A DNA stretch of 34,981 bases from Deltaproteobacteria bacterium Ga0077539 (lineage in GTDB: Bacteria; Myxococcota_A; Polyangia; Polyangiales; Ga0077539). Numbering within the stretch: the stretch's first letter is position 1; the number at the start of each line of letters is the position of its first letter. Position numbers and translations under genes: made by a program. Under the pieces are notes generated by a model. It searched no databases and was not told the origin of the DNA. It was given only the letters and a program-made list of their open reading frames with translations. The stretch lies in NCBI GenBank assembly GCA_001465015.1, contig LNEO01000253.1, positions 1 through 34,981 on the forward strand, read 5' to 3'. Below, in pieces: positions 16,409 through 23,512 of the stretch.

Positions 16409-18205
16409 ATGACGCGCATATCGCACCCGGTGCGACCAGAGACCGGAACTGATCGTCGATCCTTGCCGAACCGCCTGTCGCGGCGCGAGCGGATCGCGCT
16501 CTCGCCGGTCTGGTCCATCGCCGCGCTGCTGGCAGCGCTCTTCGCCGTCGGCTGTGGAAACGAAGCCGCGCAGCGCTCGGTTGACGCTTCGACCGCCGAC
16601 GCGTCGCTTCGATCGGGCGTCGTTCGCCCGCTGCAATCGCAAGTGATCGATCCGTCTGTCGCGACGGGAGCGCCGACGGTCGACGTCGATCCCGTGCAGT
16701 GCGCGCGTCGCGCGGATGGGCCGCCGTACTCGTGTTTGACGTGCACGGTGAACGGTCCGTGTGACACGGGCGTTCCGTGCAGGCTCGGTCGGACGACGGC
16801 GTGCGTCGCGGACCGGCCTGTGTGCGCGGATATTGGACCTGTTCCCAACGGGACCGCGTGCGGCGCGCTGAGCTCGGGCATGGTGTGCACCGCGGGCGTG
16901 TGCGCGTGTCCGGCGGGCCAGCAAAGCTGCGGCGGATTCTGTCGCATGGCGGGTGCGTGCACCGCTGGCGTCGGCGGCTGCGCTGTGTCTGGCACTTGGA
17001 TTTGTAGCGGGATGAACGCCGTGTGCAGCGCCGCTCCGGCTCCTCCACAGACGGAGACTTGCAACGGCGTCGACGACGACTGCGACGGGGTCATCGATGA
17101 CATCGCGTCGGTGGCGTGCGCTCCGGCGCCGTGCCGTCGAGGGAGCACGTTCTGCTCGGCTGGAGCGCCCTCGTGCTCGTACACGAGCAATGACCCCGCG
17201 GGCACCGCGTGCAACATGCCCATGGGCGGAACCTGTGACGGGCTCGGCACCTGCGCGTGTCCGCCGGGACAGGTCAATTGCGGCGGTGTCTGTCGCCGGG
17301 TCGGCGATGCGTGCACCGCTGGACTGGGGATCTGTCAGCGCACGGGCGTGACCCAGTGTGTAGCCGGAGCGGTTGCTTGCAGCGCTGTTCCGGGCGCGCC
17401 GAGAGCAGAGGTGTGCAACGGGGTCGACGACAACTGCAACGGCGTCACGGACGACATCCCGGCTGCAGCGTGTGTTCCGCGCGAGTGCGCCGTGGGCGTG
17501 CAGTACTGCTCGGGCGGAATGGGGCCGCTCTGCGCGCTCACCGGCAATGCTGCGTATGGGACCAGCTGTTCGTCCATTGGCGGCGGTATCTGCAACGGGA
17601 TGGGCACATGCACGTGCGCTCCTGGGTTCTCGAACTGCGGCGGGACGTGTCTGCGAACGGGCACGAGCTGCACGGTCGGCGTCGGAGCGTGCCAGCGCAC
17701 CGGCACGACGGTGTGCAGCGCCGGCGCGACGACGACCTGCAGCGTGACGGCTGGGGCCCCGCGGGCAGAGGTCTGCAACGGCGTCGACGACAACTGCGAC
17801 GGAACGGTCGACAACATCCCCGCGGTGACGTGCTCGCCTGCTGAATGTCGACAGGGCAATCAGTACTGCTCGGGCGGCGCGGGGCCGTACTGCTCGTACA
17901 CGTCGAACTCGCCCGCGGGCACAGTCTGCTCCGGCGGATACACATGCAACGGCGCGGGGAGCTGCTGCGGAACGACCTGCGGATGGCAGTACGACTGCGG
18001 CTGGCAATACCAATGCACGCCGTTCTACTCGTGCTGGACCAACTGGGAGCTCCGTTGGCGATACGTGTGTGTTGGCTGGTGGTGGTGGACCTGGTGCTTC
18101 TGGGAGCCCTACTGGCAGCCCGTCACCTCCTGCGGTTGGAACTGGTCCTGCGGTTGGAACTACTCCTGCAATTGGAACTACCGCTGCACATACGGGTGCC
18201 GCTGA
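16409..18205 (+). CDS. MopE-like Cys-rich lipoprotein with Trp/Cys hexad tail
   Basis: This 598-residue protein has a basic N-region and a lipobox, LLAALFAVGC (Cys49). The region before the lipobox is long for a signal peptide, so a start within 16409-16475 is possible, but GGAGG eight bases before 16409 supports this ATG. Three repeats of about 118 residues begin near 165, 282 and 401. Each combines CGG[FVT]CxR, CTxGxGxCxxxG, a CNGVDD[DN]C[DN]G motif (as in MopE-type putative metal-binding proteins) and a C-rich SYTSN-type segment. The last 75 residues (524-598) form a Trp/Cys-rich tail made partly of CGWxYx hexads, described separately. The stop overlaps the next ATG (TGATG), so the two products are probably made together. 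The protein is a predicted surface protein; its metal or partner is unknown. Confidence 0.87.
   Translation: MTRISHPVRPETGTDRRSLPNRLSRRERIALSPVWSIAALLAALFAVGCGNEAAQRSVDASTADASLRSGVVRPLQSQVIDPSVATGAPTVDVDPVQCARRADGPPYSCLTCTVNGPCDTGVPCRLGRTTACVADRPVCADIGPVPNGTACGALSSGMVCTAGVCACPAGQQSCGGFCRMAGACTAGVGGCAVSGTWICSGMNAVCSAAPAPPQTETCNGVDDDCDGVIDDIASVACAPAPCRRGSTFCSAGAPSCSYTSNDPAGTACNMPMGGTCDGLGTCACPPGQVNCGGVCRRVGDACTAGLGICQRTGVTQCVAGAVACSAVPGAPRAEVCNGVDDNCNGVTDDIPAAACVPRECAVGVQYCSGGMGPLCALTGNAAYGTSCSSIGGGICNGMGTCTCAPGFSNCGGTCLRTGTSCTVGVGACQRTGTTVCSAGATTTCSVTAGAPRAEVCNGVDDNCDGTVDNIPAVTCSPAECRQGNQYCSGGAGPYCSYTSNSPAGTVCSGGYTCNGAGSCCGTTCGWQYDCGWQYQCTPFYSCWTNWELRWRYVCVGWWWWTWCFWEPYWQPVTSCGWNWSCGWNYSCNWNYRCTYGCR
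17978..18202 (+). repeat. Cys-Trp hexad-repeat tail (75 codons)
   Basis: The tail has 16 Trp, 11 Cys, 8 Tyr and 2 Phe in 75 residues. Two 18-bp units encode CGWQYD and CGWQYQ (17978-18013), and three encode CGWNWS, CGWNYS and CNWNYR (18131-18184). Between them lie YSCWTNWELRWRYVC and VGWWWWTWC. Third codon positions remain G/C-rich and the reading frame is continuous with the upstream repeats, so it is not a frameshift artefact. Confidence 0.85.
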
Positions 18206-20370
18206 TGAATACCCTTCGAAACAGCTCTCTCGCATCGTGGGTCTTCGCGGTCTCGCTCGCCCTCTCGGGTTGCCCTGCGCCCGTTCCGGCTCCTGTGGAA
18301 GACGTTCAGATCCCTCCGCGCGACGCGCAGAGCGATCGCGTGACGCCCGCAGACGGGTCGGGACCGGACGCGGTGAGCGGTGACGTCACGCAGGACGTGA
18401 CGGTAGCGGCGTGTCCGATGGGCACCAGCGCGTGCGGCACAACGTGCACCAACCTGCAAATCGACCGAGAAAACTGCGGTTCGTGCGGAAACGTCTGCGG
18501 CGTCATGCAGGCGTGCAGCGCGGGCGCGTGCGTCGCGACGATGTGCGCGCCGGGCTCGACGATGTGCGGCGACCGCTGCGCGAATCTGCAAGAGGACTCG
18601 TCGAATTGCGGCGCCTGTGGGACGTCTTGCGGGCTGATGGGCGTGTGTACGGCGGGGGCTTGCACGTGTCCGTCGACCGCGACCCGATGCGGGACGGACT
18701 GCACCAGCACTCAGACCGATCGCAACCACTGCGGCGCCTGCGGCAACGCGTGCCCTGCCGGGCAAGACTGCGCGATGGGACGATGCGTTCCATCGTCGAC
18801 GTGCCCGATGGGAACGACGTCGTGCGGCGGCCGTTGCACGTCGACCAACGCAGACCCAGCCAACTGCGGCATGTGCGGGCGTGTTTGCGCCGCCGGTCAG
18901 TCGTGCGTCGGCGGGGTGTGCTCGTCGTCGGCGAGCTGCGATCCGCCCCGCTCGATGTGCGGAGCGAGCTGCGTGGCTCTTCAAATCGACCCGGAGAACT
19001 GCGGCTCTTGCGGGCGGCGCTGCGGCGCGGACGCCGACTGTGTCGCCGGCGCCTGCTCGTGCTCGAGCGGCCGAACGCTCTGCGCGGGCGCGGGGTGCGT
19101 CAACCTCGCGACCAACGACGCCCACTGTGGGGCGTGCGGCACCGCGTGTGGGGCCGGTCGCGTGTGCATGGGCAGTCGGTGCGTCGACGGCGTGACCTGT
19201 CCGATGGGCACTACGGCGTGCGCGGGCTTCTGCGTGAACACCAGCATCGACGCGAACAACTGCGGCGCGTGCGGCCGTCGCTGCGCCGCGACCGAGGCGT
19301 GCTCGAGCGGGACGTGCGCCGCGACCTCGTGTCCGGCCGGCTTCATCCGGTGCGGAACCGAGTGCGTGGACATCAACCGCGACGCTCGCCACTGCGGCGC
19401 GTGCGGCGCGGCGTGTCCGGCGCTGCACACCTGCGAGAGCAGGACGTGCCGCCCCGGGAGCTGCCCGGGGACGATGTGCGGATCGCTCTGCACTGACTTG
19501 AATCGTGACCCACGTAATTGCGGCGCCTGCGGCCGCTCGTGCGCGGCGGGTCAGGAGTGCACGATGGGCATGTGCGGCGGCATGACGAGCTGCCCGTCGC
19601 CCGGCGTGATGTGCGGGACGACGTGCACGGATCTCGCGAGCGACGTGCGCAACTGCGGTCGCTGCGGCAACGCGTGCCCGATGGGGCAGGCCTGCAACTC
19701 TGGGACGTGCGGGTCGATCATGGGCTGCCCGTCGCCCGGCGTGATGTGCGGGACGACGTGCACGGTGCTCTCGATGGACGTGAACAACTGCGGACGGTGC
19801 GGCAATGTCTGCTCGTCGGGGCAGACGTGCACGGCGGGCGCTTGCGTCGCCGCGGGCTGCCCAGCGCCGGGGATCATGTGCTCGGGCACGTGCGTCAATC
19901 CGCAGATCGACTCGAACAACTGCGGCGCGTGCGGCGCTCGCTGCCCGAGCGGGAGCTCGTGCGTGGCCGGCGCGTGCACGGCGGGCTGCCCGGCCGGCAC
20001 GATGATGTGCTCGGGTGCGTGCACCAACGTGAACATCGACCCGAACCACTGCGGTCGCTGCGGCAACATGTGCGGGGCCGCCTCGTCGTGCACCGCCGGC
20101 GCGTGCGTCGCGGGCTGCGGATCGGGCTTCACCAACTGCGCCGGCACTTGCGTGGCGCTCTCGTCCAACCGGTTGCACTGCGGAGCGTGCGGACGGATGT
20201 GCGGCGCTCTTCAGCGCTGCGAGTCGAGCGCCTGCGTCAACGGCTGCTATTCGGGCGAGGTGGTTTGCGGCGGCCGCTGCACGACGACGCAGTTCGACCC
20301 CGAAAACTGCGGCGCGTGCGGCACGGTTTGCCCGATGGGTCAGCGCTGCGTATCTGGCCGCTGCGGGTGA
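18205..20370 (+). CDS. Lipoprotein with 15 tandem eight-cysteine (Stig1-like) modules
   Basis: This 721-residue protein starts MNTLRNSSLASWVFAVSLALSGC (lipobox LSGC, Cys23). A Pro/Asp-rich linker to about residue 70 and then 15 modules of 40-46 residues fill the rest. The module pattern is C-x(5-6)-C-x3-C-x9-C-x2-C-x3-C-x5-C-x4-C with core NCGACG or HCGACG, for example CPMGTTACAGFCVNTS then NNCGACGRRC. I counted 15; two or three have small variations, such as a shortened first loop (CPGTMCGSLC). Modules 10 and 11 share an identical 42-base DNA segment. In databases such modules are usually assigned to Stig1-like or left unnamed. Its start overlaps the preceding stop by one base. It is probably a rigid disulfide-bonded rod on the cell surface; binding role unknown. 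Confidence 0.9.
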   Translation: MNTLRNSSLASWVFAVSLALSGCPAPVPAPVEDVQIPPRDAQSDRVTPADGSGPDAVSGDVTQDVTVAACPMGTSACGTTCTNLQIDRENCGSCGNVCGVMQACSAGACVATMCAPGSTMCGDRCANLQEDSSNCGACGTSCGLMGVCTAGACTCPSTATRCGTDCTSTQTDRNHCGACGNACPAGQDCAMGRCVPSSTCPMGTTSCGGRCTSTNADPANCGMCGRVCAAGQSCVGGVCSSSASCDPPRSMCGASCVALQIDPENCGSCGRRCGADADCVAGACSCSSGRTLCAGAGCVNLATNDAHCGACGTACGAGRVCMGSRCVDGVTCPMGTTACAGFCVNTSIDANNCGACGRRCAATEACSSGTCAATSCPAGFIRCGTECVDINRDARHCGACGAACPALHTCESRTCRPGSCPGTMCGSLCTDLNRDPRNCGACGRSCAAGQECTMGMCGGMTSCPSPGVMCGTTCTDLASDVRNCGRCGNACPMGQACNSGTCGSIMGCPSPGVMCGTTCTVLSMDVNNCGRCGNVCSSGQTCTAGACVAAGCPAPGIMCSGTCVNPQIDSNNCGACGARCPSGSSCVAGACTAGCPAGTMMCSGACTNVNIDPNHCGRCGNMCGAASSCTAGACVAGCGSGFTNCAGTCVALSSNRLHCGACGRMCGALQRCESSACVNGCYSGEVVCGGRCTTTQFDPENCGACGTVCPMGQRCVSGRCG

Positions 20371-20406
20371 AACGCGGCCGCGACGGGTGATACGATCCCG
20401 CGCACG

Positions 20407-22146
20407 ATGACATCCGCCTCGATGGAGATGAGCGCCGGCGCCAAGAGCTCGGCGAGTACGGCAACGGCGAAGCTCGACGAGCTGCTCGCTAAACTCAAAG
20501 AGAAGGCGCGGCCCTTCGCGCGGCTGTCCGCGGCAGAGCGCGCCGCGCTGCTCGAGGCGTGCATCCCTCGGTTGATGGAGTGCGCAGAGGACTGGGTGTC
20601 TGCTGCGGTGAGCGCGAAGGGGCTTCGCGTTGGGCACCCCGAGACCAGCGAAGAGGTCTTCGGCGGGCCGATGACGACGGTGCGCAACCTCCGTTGGCTC
20701 GCGTGGTCTCTGCGCGAGGTCGCCAAGGGCGGAAAGCCGACGCTCGCCGACAAGCGCTTCGGGACGATGCGCGGCGGCGTCACGACGGTGGAGGTGTTTC
20801 CGGGCGACGCGCTGGACGGGGCGTTGTTCGCGGGGTTCTCCGCGCGCGTTCGGATGGAGAAGGGGATGGATCGTCAGGCCGTGATCGCGCGGCAGTCGAG
20901 CTTCTACGGCAAGAAGGACCCCGAGGGCGCCGTCTCGCTCGTGCTGGGCGCCGGCAACGTCGCGTCGATTCCGCCGATGGACGCGCTCTACAAGATGTTC
21001 GTCGACGGCAACGTTTGCATCGTCAAGCTCAACCCCGTCAACGAGTACCTGGGACCCTTCTACGAGAAGGCGCTCGCGCCGCTCGTCGAGGCGGGCTATC
21101 TCGCCTTCGTCAAGGGCGGCGGCGACGTGGGCGCGTACCTCGTCAACCACAAGCTCGTCGACGACGTGCACATCACGGGCTCGGACCGCACGCACGACTT
21201 GATTGTGTGGGGCCCGCCCGGCGCCGACCGCGACCGTCGCATCGCCGCGAAGGACCCGCTGCTCAAGAAGAGCATCACGAGCGAGCTCGGCTGCGTGACC
21301 CCCGTCGTCATCGCGCCCGCGGTGTTCTCCGAGAAAGAGCTGGATTTTCTCTCGCAGAACGTCGCCACGATGATGGTCAACAACGCGAGCTGCAACTGCA
21401 ACGCGGGCAAGATGCTCGTGACGTCCAAGGGCTGGGCGCAGCGCGACGAGCTCCTCTCGAAGGTGCGCGCTGTGCTGAAGGACATCCCGTCGCGCAAGGC
21501 TTACTACCCGGGCGCGTTCGATCGGTACGAGCACCTCGTGGGAGGGCGCGCGGGCGTCGAGGCCTTCGGCGAGAAGTCGAGCGAGAAGCTGCCGTGGACG
21601 CTGGTCACGGGGCTCGATGGCCAGGGTGACGACAAGCTCTTTGTGACCGAGCCGTTCTGCCCGATCTTGAGCGAAGCGGTGCTCGACGAGAGTGATCCAG
21701 TGAAGTTCATCGAGGCCGCGACGCGGTTCTGCAACGACAAGCTGTGGGGAACGCTGTCGGGCATCATGGTGGTCCACCCGTCCATCGAGAAGGACGCCGC
21801 GGGTTCGGCGGCGGTCGACAAGGCCATCGCTGACCTTCGCTACGGCGCCGTCGGCATCAACTGCTGGACCGGCGTCGTGTACGGCATGGTCACGCCTCCG
21901 TGGGGGGCGCACCCTTCGAGCACGCTCGAGAACATTCAGGGCGGCCTCGGCTGGGTGCACAACACGTTCATGCTCGAGGGAATCGAGAAGGTCGTGGTGC
22001 GCGCGCCAGTGACGGTCAACCCGAAGCCGCCCTTCTTCGTCACCCACAAGAACGCGCACGTCGTGGCCCCCAAGGTCCTCGCGCTCGAGGCCAACCCGTC
22101 GTGGTTCAAGGTCCCAGGCGTCGCGATCAGCGCGCTGTTTGGTTGA
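20407..22146 (+). CDS. Aldehyde dehydrogenase superfamily protein
   Basis: This 579-residue protein oxidises an aldehyde or reduces an activated acid with NAD(P), judged by fold motifs. It has the cofactor-binding GAGNVASIPPMDALYKMFVD (181-200) and VCIVKLNPVNEYLGP, SELGCVTPVV with Glu293, and the catalytic region NNASCNCNAGKML. Aligned with the usual NxGQxC, Cys331 is the probable nucleophile and Cys329 an unusual nearby cysteine. The N-terminus (1-40) is a low-complexity Ser/Ala start followed by a charged helix. The length exceeds typical enzymes (about 480-500). The best fit is a large ALDH subgroup; acyl-CoA-reductase-like activity is possible. It lies 36 bases after the Cys-module lipoprotein, so may share its transcript, although its role looks metabolic. 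Confidence 0.88.
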   Translation: MTSASMEMSAGAKSSASTATAKLDELLAKLKEKARPFARLSAAERAALLEACIPRLMECAEDWVSAAVSAKGLRVGHPETSEEVFGGPMTTVRNLRWLAWSLREVAKGGKPTLADKRFGTMRGGVTTVEVFPGDALDGALFAGFSARVRMEKGMDRQAVIARQSSFYGKKDPEGAVSLVLGAGNVASIPPMDALYKMFVDGNVCIVKLNPVNEYLGPFYEKALAPLVEAGYLAFVKGGGDVGAYLVNHKLVDDVHITGSDRTHDLIVWGPPGADRDRRIAAKDPLLKKSITSELGCVTPVVIAPAVFSEKELDFLSQNVATMMVNNASCNCNAGKMLVTSKGWAQRDELLSKVRAVLKDIPSRKAYYPGAFDRYEHLVGGRAGVEAFGEKSSEKLPWTLVTGLDGQGDDKLFVTEPFCPILSEAVLDESDPVKFIEAATRFCNDKLWGTLSGIMVVHPSIEKDAAGSAAVDKAIADLRYGAVGINCWTGVVYGMVTPPWGAHPSSTLENIQGGLGWVHNTFMLEGIEKVVVRAPVTVNPKPPFFVTHKNAHVVAPKVLALEANPSWFKVPGVAISALFG

Positions 22147-22155
22147 GCGCGCTCA
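22144..22155. other. 12-bp palindrome containing both convergent stop codons
   Basis: TGAGCGCGCTCA reads the same on both strands. Its first three bases are the stop of the aldehyde dehydrogenase and its last three, read on the minus strand, the stop of the ExbD-like gene. The two genes are thus separated by only six bases. As a hairpin it has almost no loop, so it is more likely a by-product of compact packing than a terminator. Confidence 0.5.
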
Positions 22156-22635
22156 GCGTGCGGCGACCGCGAACGAGATCCTCGTGACGCCCGCGGCTCG
22201 CGCGCGATCCATCACCTCGACCACCCTCGAGTAGGCGACGGACGAGTCCGCGGCGATCACCGCGCGTTGACCGTGCCTGAGCCGGGCGTACATCGCGAGC
22301 CGATCGCTCAGCGCGACGTCTGACAGCAGCTCGCCGTCGAGCGTAACGCGGCCCTCCACCGTGATCGTGATGTTGATCGGCGCGTCCGTCGTGGGAGCCA
22401 CCGGCGCTCGGCCTTCCGCTGCGGGCGGCGGGGGAGGCCGGCTCACGAACAGGGCTGCCACCACCCCCATGCACAGCACTGACGTCGCCACGCCGATCAC
22501 GAGCCCGACGCCCGCGCGCCGCGGCGGGGCGGGCGGCTTCGCGCCGGCTCGCTCTGCTTCGAGGTCGGCGATCTTGCGCCGCAGGGCTTCGTTTTCATGG
22601 GAGAGCGCCTCGAGGTCGTCGCGATAGTTGCTCAT
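22153..22635 (-). CDS. ExbD/TolR-like protein with N-terminal coiled coil
   Basis: This 160-residue protein begins with a coiled coil (LEALSHENEALRRKIADLEAE, residues 8-28). A Pro-rich stretch, one membrane helix (about 41-65, VGLVIGVATSVLCMGVVAAL) and a Pro-rich linker follow. The periplasmic ExbD-type domain comes last: INITITVEGRVTLDGELLS, then QRAVIAADSSVAYSRVVEVM and AGVTRISFAV. The last part matches ExbD/TolR well. Canonical members have a short N-terminus and a membrane Asp essential for proton-driven work with ExbB/TolQ; this helix has no acidic residue. No exbB/tolQ gene is nearby. It may be a divergent member or a protein that uses the fold for periplasmic binding. Confidence 0.82.
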   Translation of the reverse strand: MSNYRDDLEALSHENEALRRKIADLEAERAGAKPPAPPRRAGVGLVIGVATSVLCMGVVAALFVSRPPPPPAAEGRAPVAPTTDAPINITITVEGRVTLDGELLSDVALSDRLAMYARLRHGQRAVIAADSSVAYSRVVEVMDRARAAGVTRISFAVAAR

Positions 22636-22720
22636 CTGCTTTGGGGTCTGGCGCGATCAAGGTTCCCCCGGTTTCGCGGGTATGCAAGCGTCTCTATGGC
22701 CAAGAATGACGCAGGACGCG

Positions 22721-23443
22721 ATGACCGAGGGCGCGAGGGCCGCTGTAGCGCGCGCGGAGTCGAGCGCGCTCGTCGTGCTCGCCGAGAGCGCCACCGCCGT
22801 GGTGATCGACAAGCCCGCGTGGCTGTTGGTTCACGACTCTGCCTGGGCGGGCCCGCGCGAAAAGACGGTCATGACCCTCGTGCGCGCGCAGCTCGGCGAG
22901 GGTCTCGTGCCCGTCCATCGGCTCGATCGACAGACGTCCGGAGCGCTGCTGCTCGCCAAGGGACCCGAGGCAGCGCGCGAATGGCAAGCGGCGATGAGCG
23001 GCGATCAGTGCGCGAAGAAGTACCTCGCGCTCGTCCGCGGATGCCTGAAGGCGCCGCAGATGGTGGAGCACGCGCTGCGGGACGAAGACGGCGTCGCGCG
23101 CGAAGCGCGCAGTCATTTCAGCGCTGTTTGCCATCGCGAAGGCGAGGCGCGGAGCTCGCTCGTCCTGGTGCAGATCTTCACGGGGCGCACGCACCAGGTG
23201 CGTCGGCACGCCAAGCACATCAGCCACCCGCTGCTCGGCGACGCGAACTACGGAAAGCAGCCGCTCAATCGTTGGTTTCGTGACCACTTTTCGTTGCCGA
23301 GGCTGGCGCTGCACGCGTTTGCGCTCACGCTCGAGCGCAGCGACGGCGAGCGCCTCGACGTGCGATGCCCGATGGCCGACGACCTGGCTCTGGTGTGCGA
23401 CGCGCTCTACGAGGCAGAGACGTGGCGGTCGCTCGGTTTGTGA
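22721..23443 (+). CDS. RluA-family RNA pseudouridine synthase
   Basis: This protein, 240 residues from the chosen start, isomerises uridine in rRNA or tRNA. It contains the catalytic motif HRLDRQTSG with Asp69, an earlier VVIDKPAWLLVH block, and later KKYLALVRG, IFTGRTHQVRRH and HPLLGDANYG, all RluA-family. The absence of an N-terminal S4 domain and the length fit TruC-like or RluA-like enzymes; the target base cannot be read from sequence. Alternative in-frame ATGs occur at 22628, 22682 and 22706. I use 22721 because AGGA precedes it by four bases and homology begins soon after, but the start is uncertain. It diverges from the ExbD-like gene. Confidence 0.9.
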   Translation: MTEGARAAVARAESSALVVLAESATAVVIDKPAWLLVHDSAWAGPREKTVMTLVRAQLGEGLVPVHRLDRQTSGALLLAKGPEAAREWQAAMSGDQCAKKYLALVRGCLKAPQMVEHALRDEDGVAREARSHFSAVCHREGEARSSLVLVQIFTGRTHQVRRHAKHISHPLLGDANYGKQPLNRWFRDHFSLPRLALHAFALTLERSDGERLDVRCPMADDLALVCDALYEAETWRSLGL

Positions 23444-23512
23444 GCGGCGATGCGCTCGCCGCGCACTGGTGCTTGCGGTACCGTGCACCATCAGTTGCGA
23501 GCGAGGCGAACG

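Noticed and set aside
17978..18202. Frameshift artefact as the cause of the Trp-rich tail
   Set aside because: The frame is continuous, third positions stay G/C-rich, Cys recurs every six residues and the stop overlaps the next gene's ATG, all signs of selected coding sequence.
18178..22059. Very long minus-strand open frame (about 1290 codons) opposite the Cys-module and aldehyde dehydrogenase genes
   Set aside because: It is an antisense by-product of GC-rich codon bias: Arg/Ala/His-rich, no domain, and it crosses two well-supported plus-strand genes.
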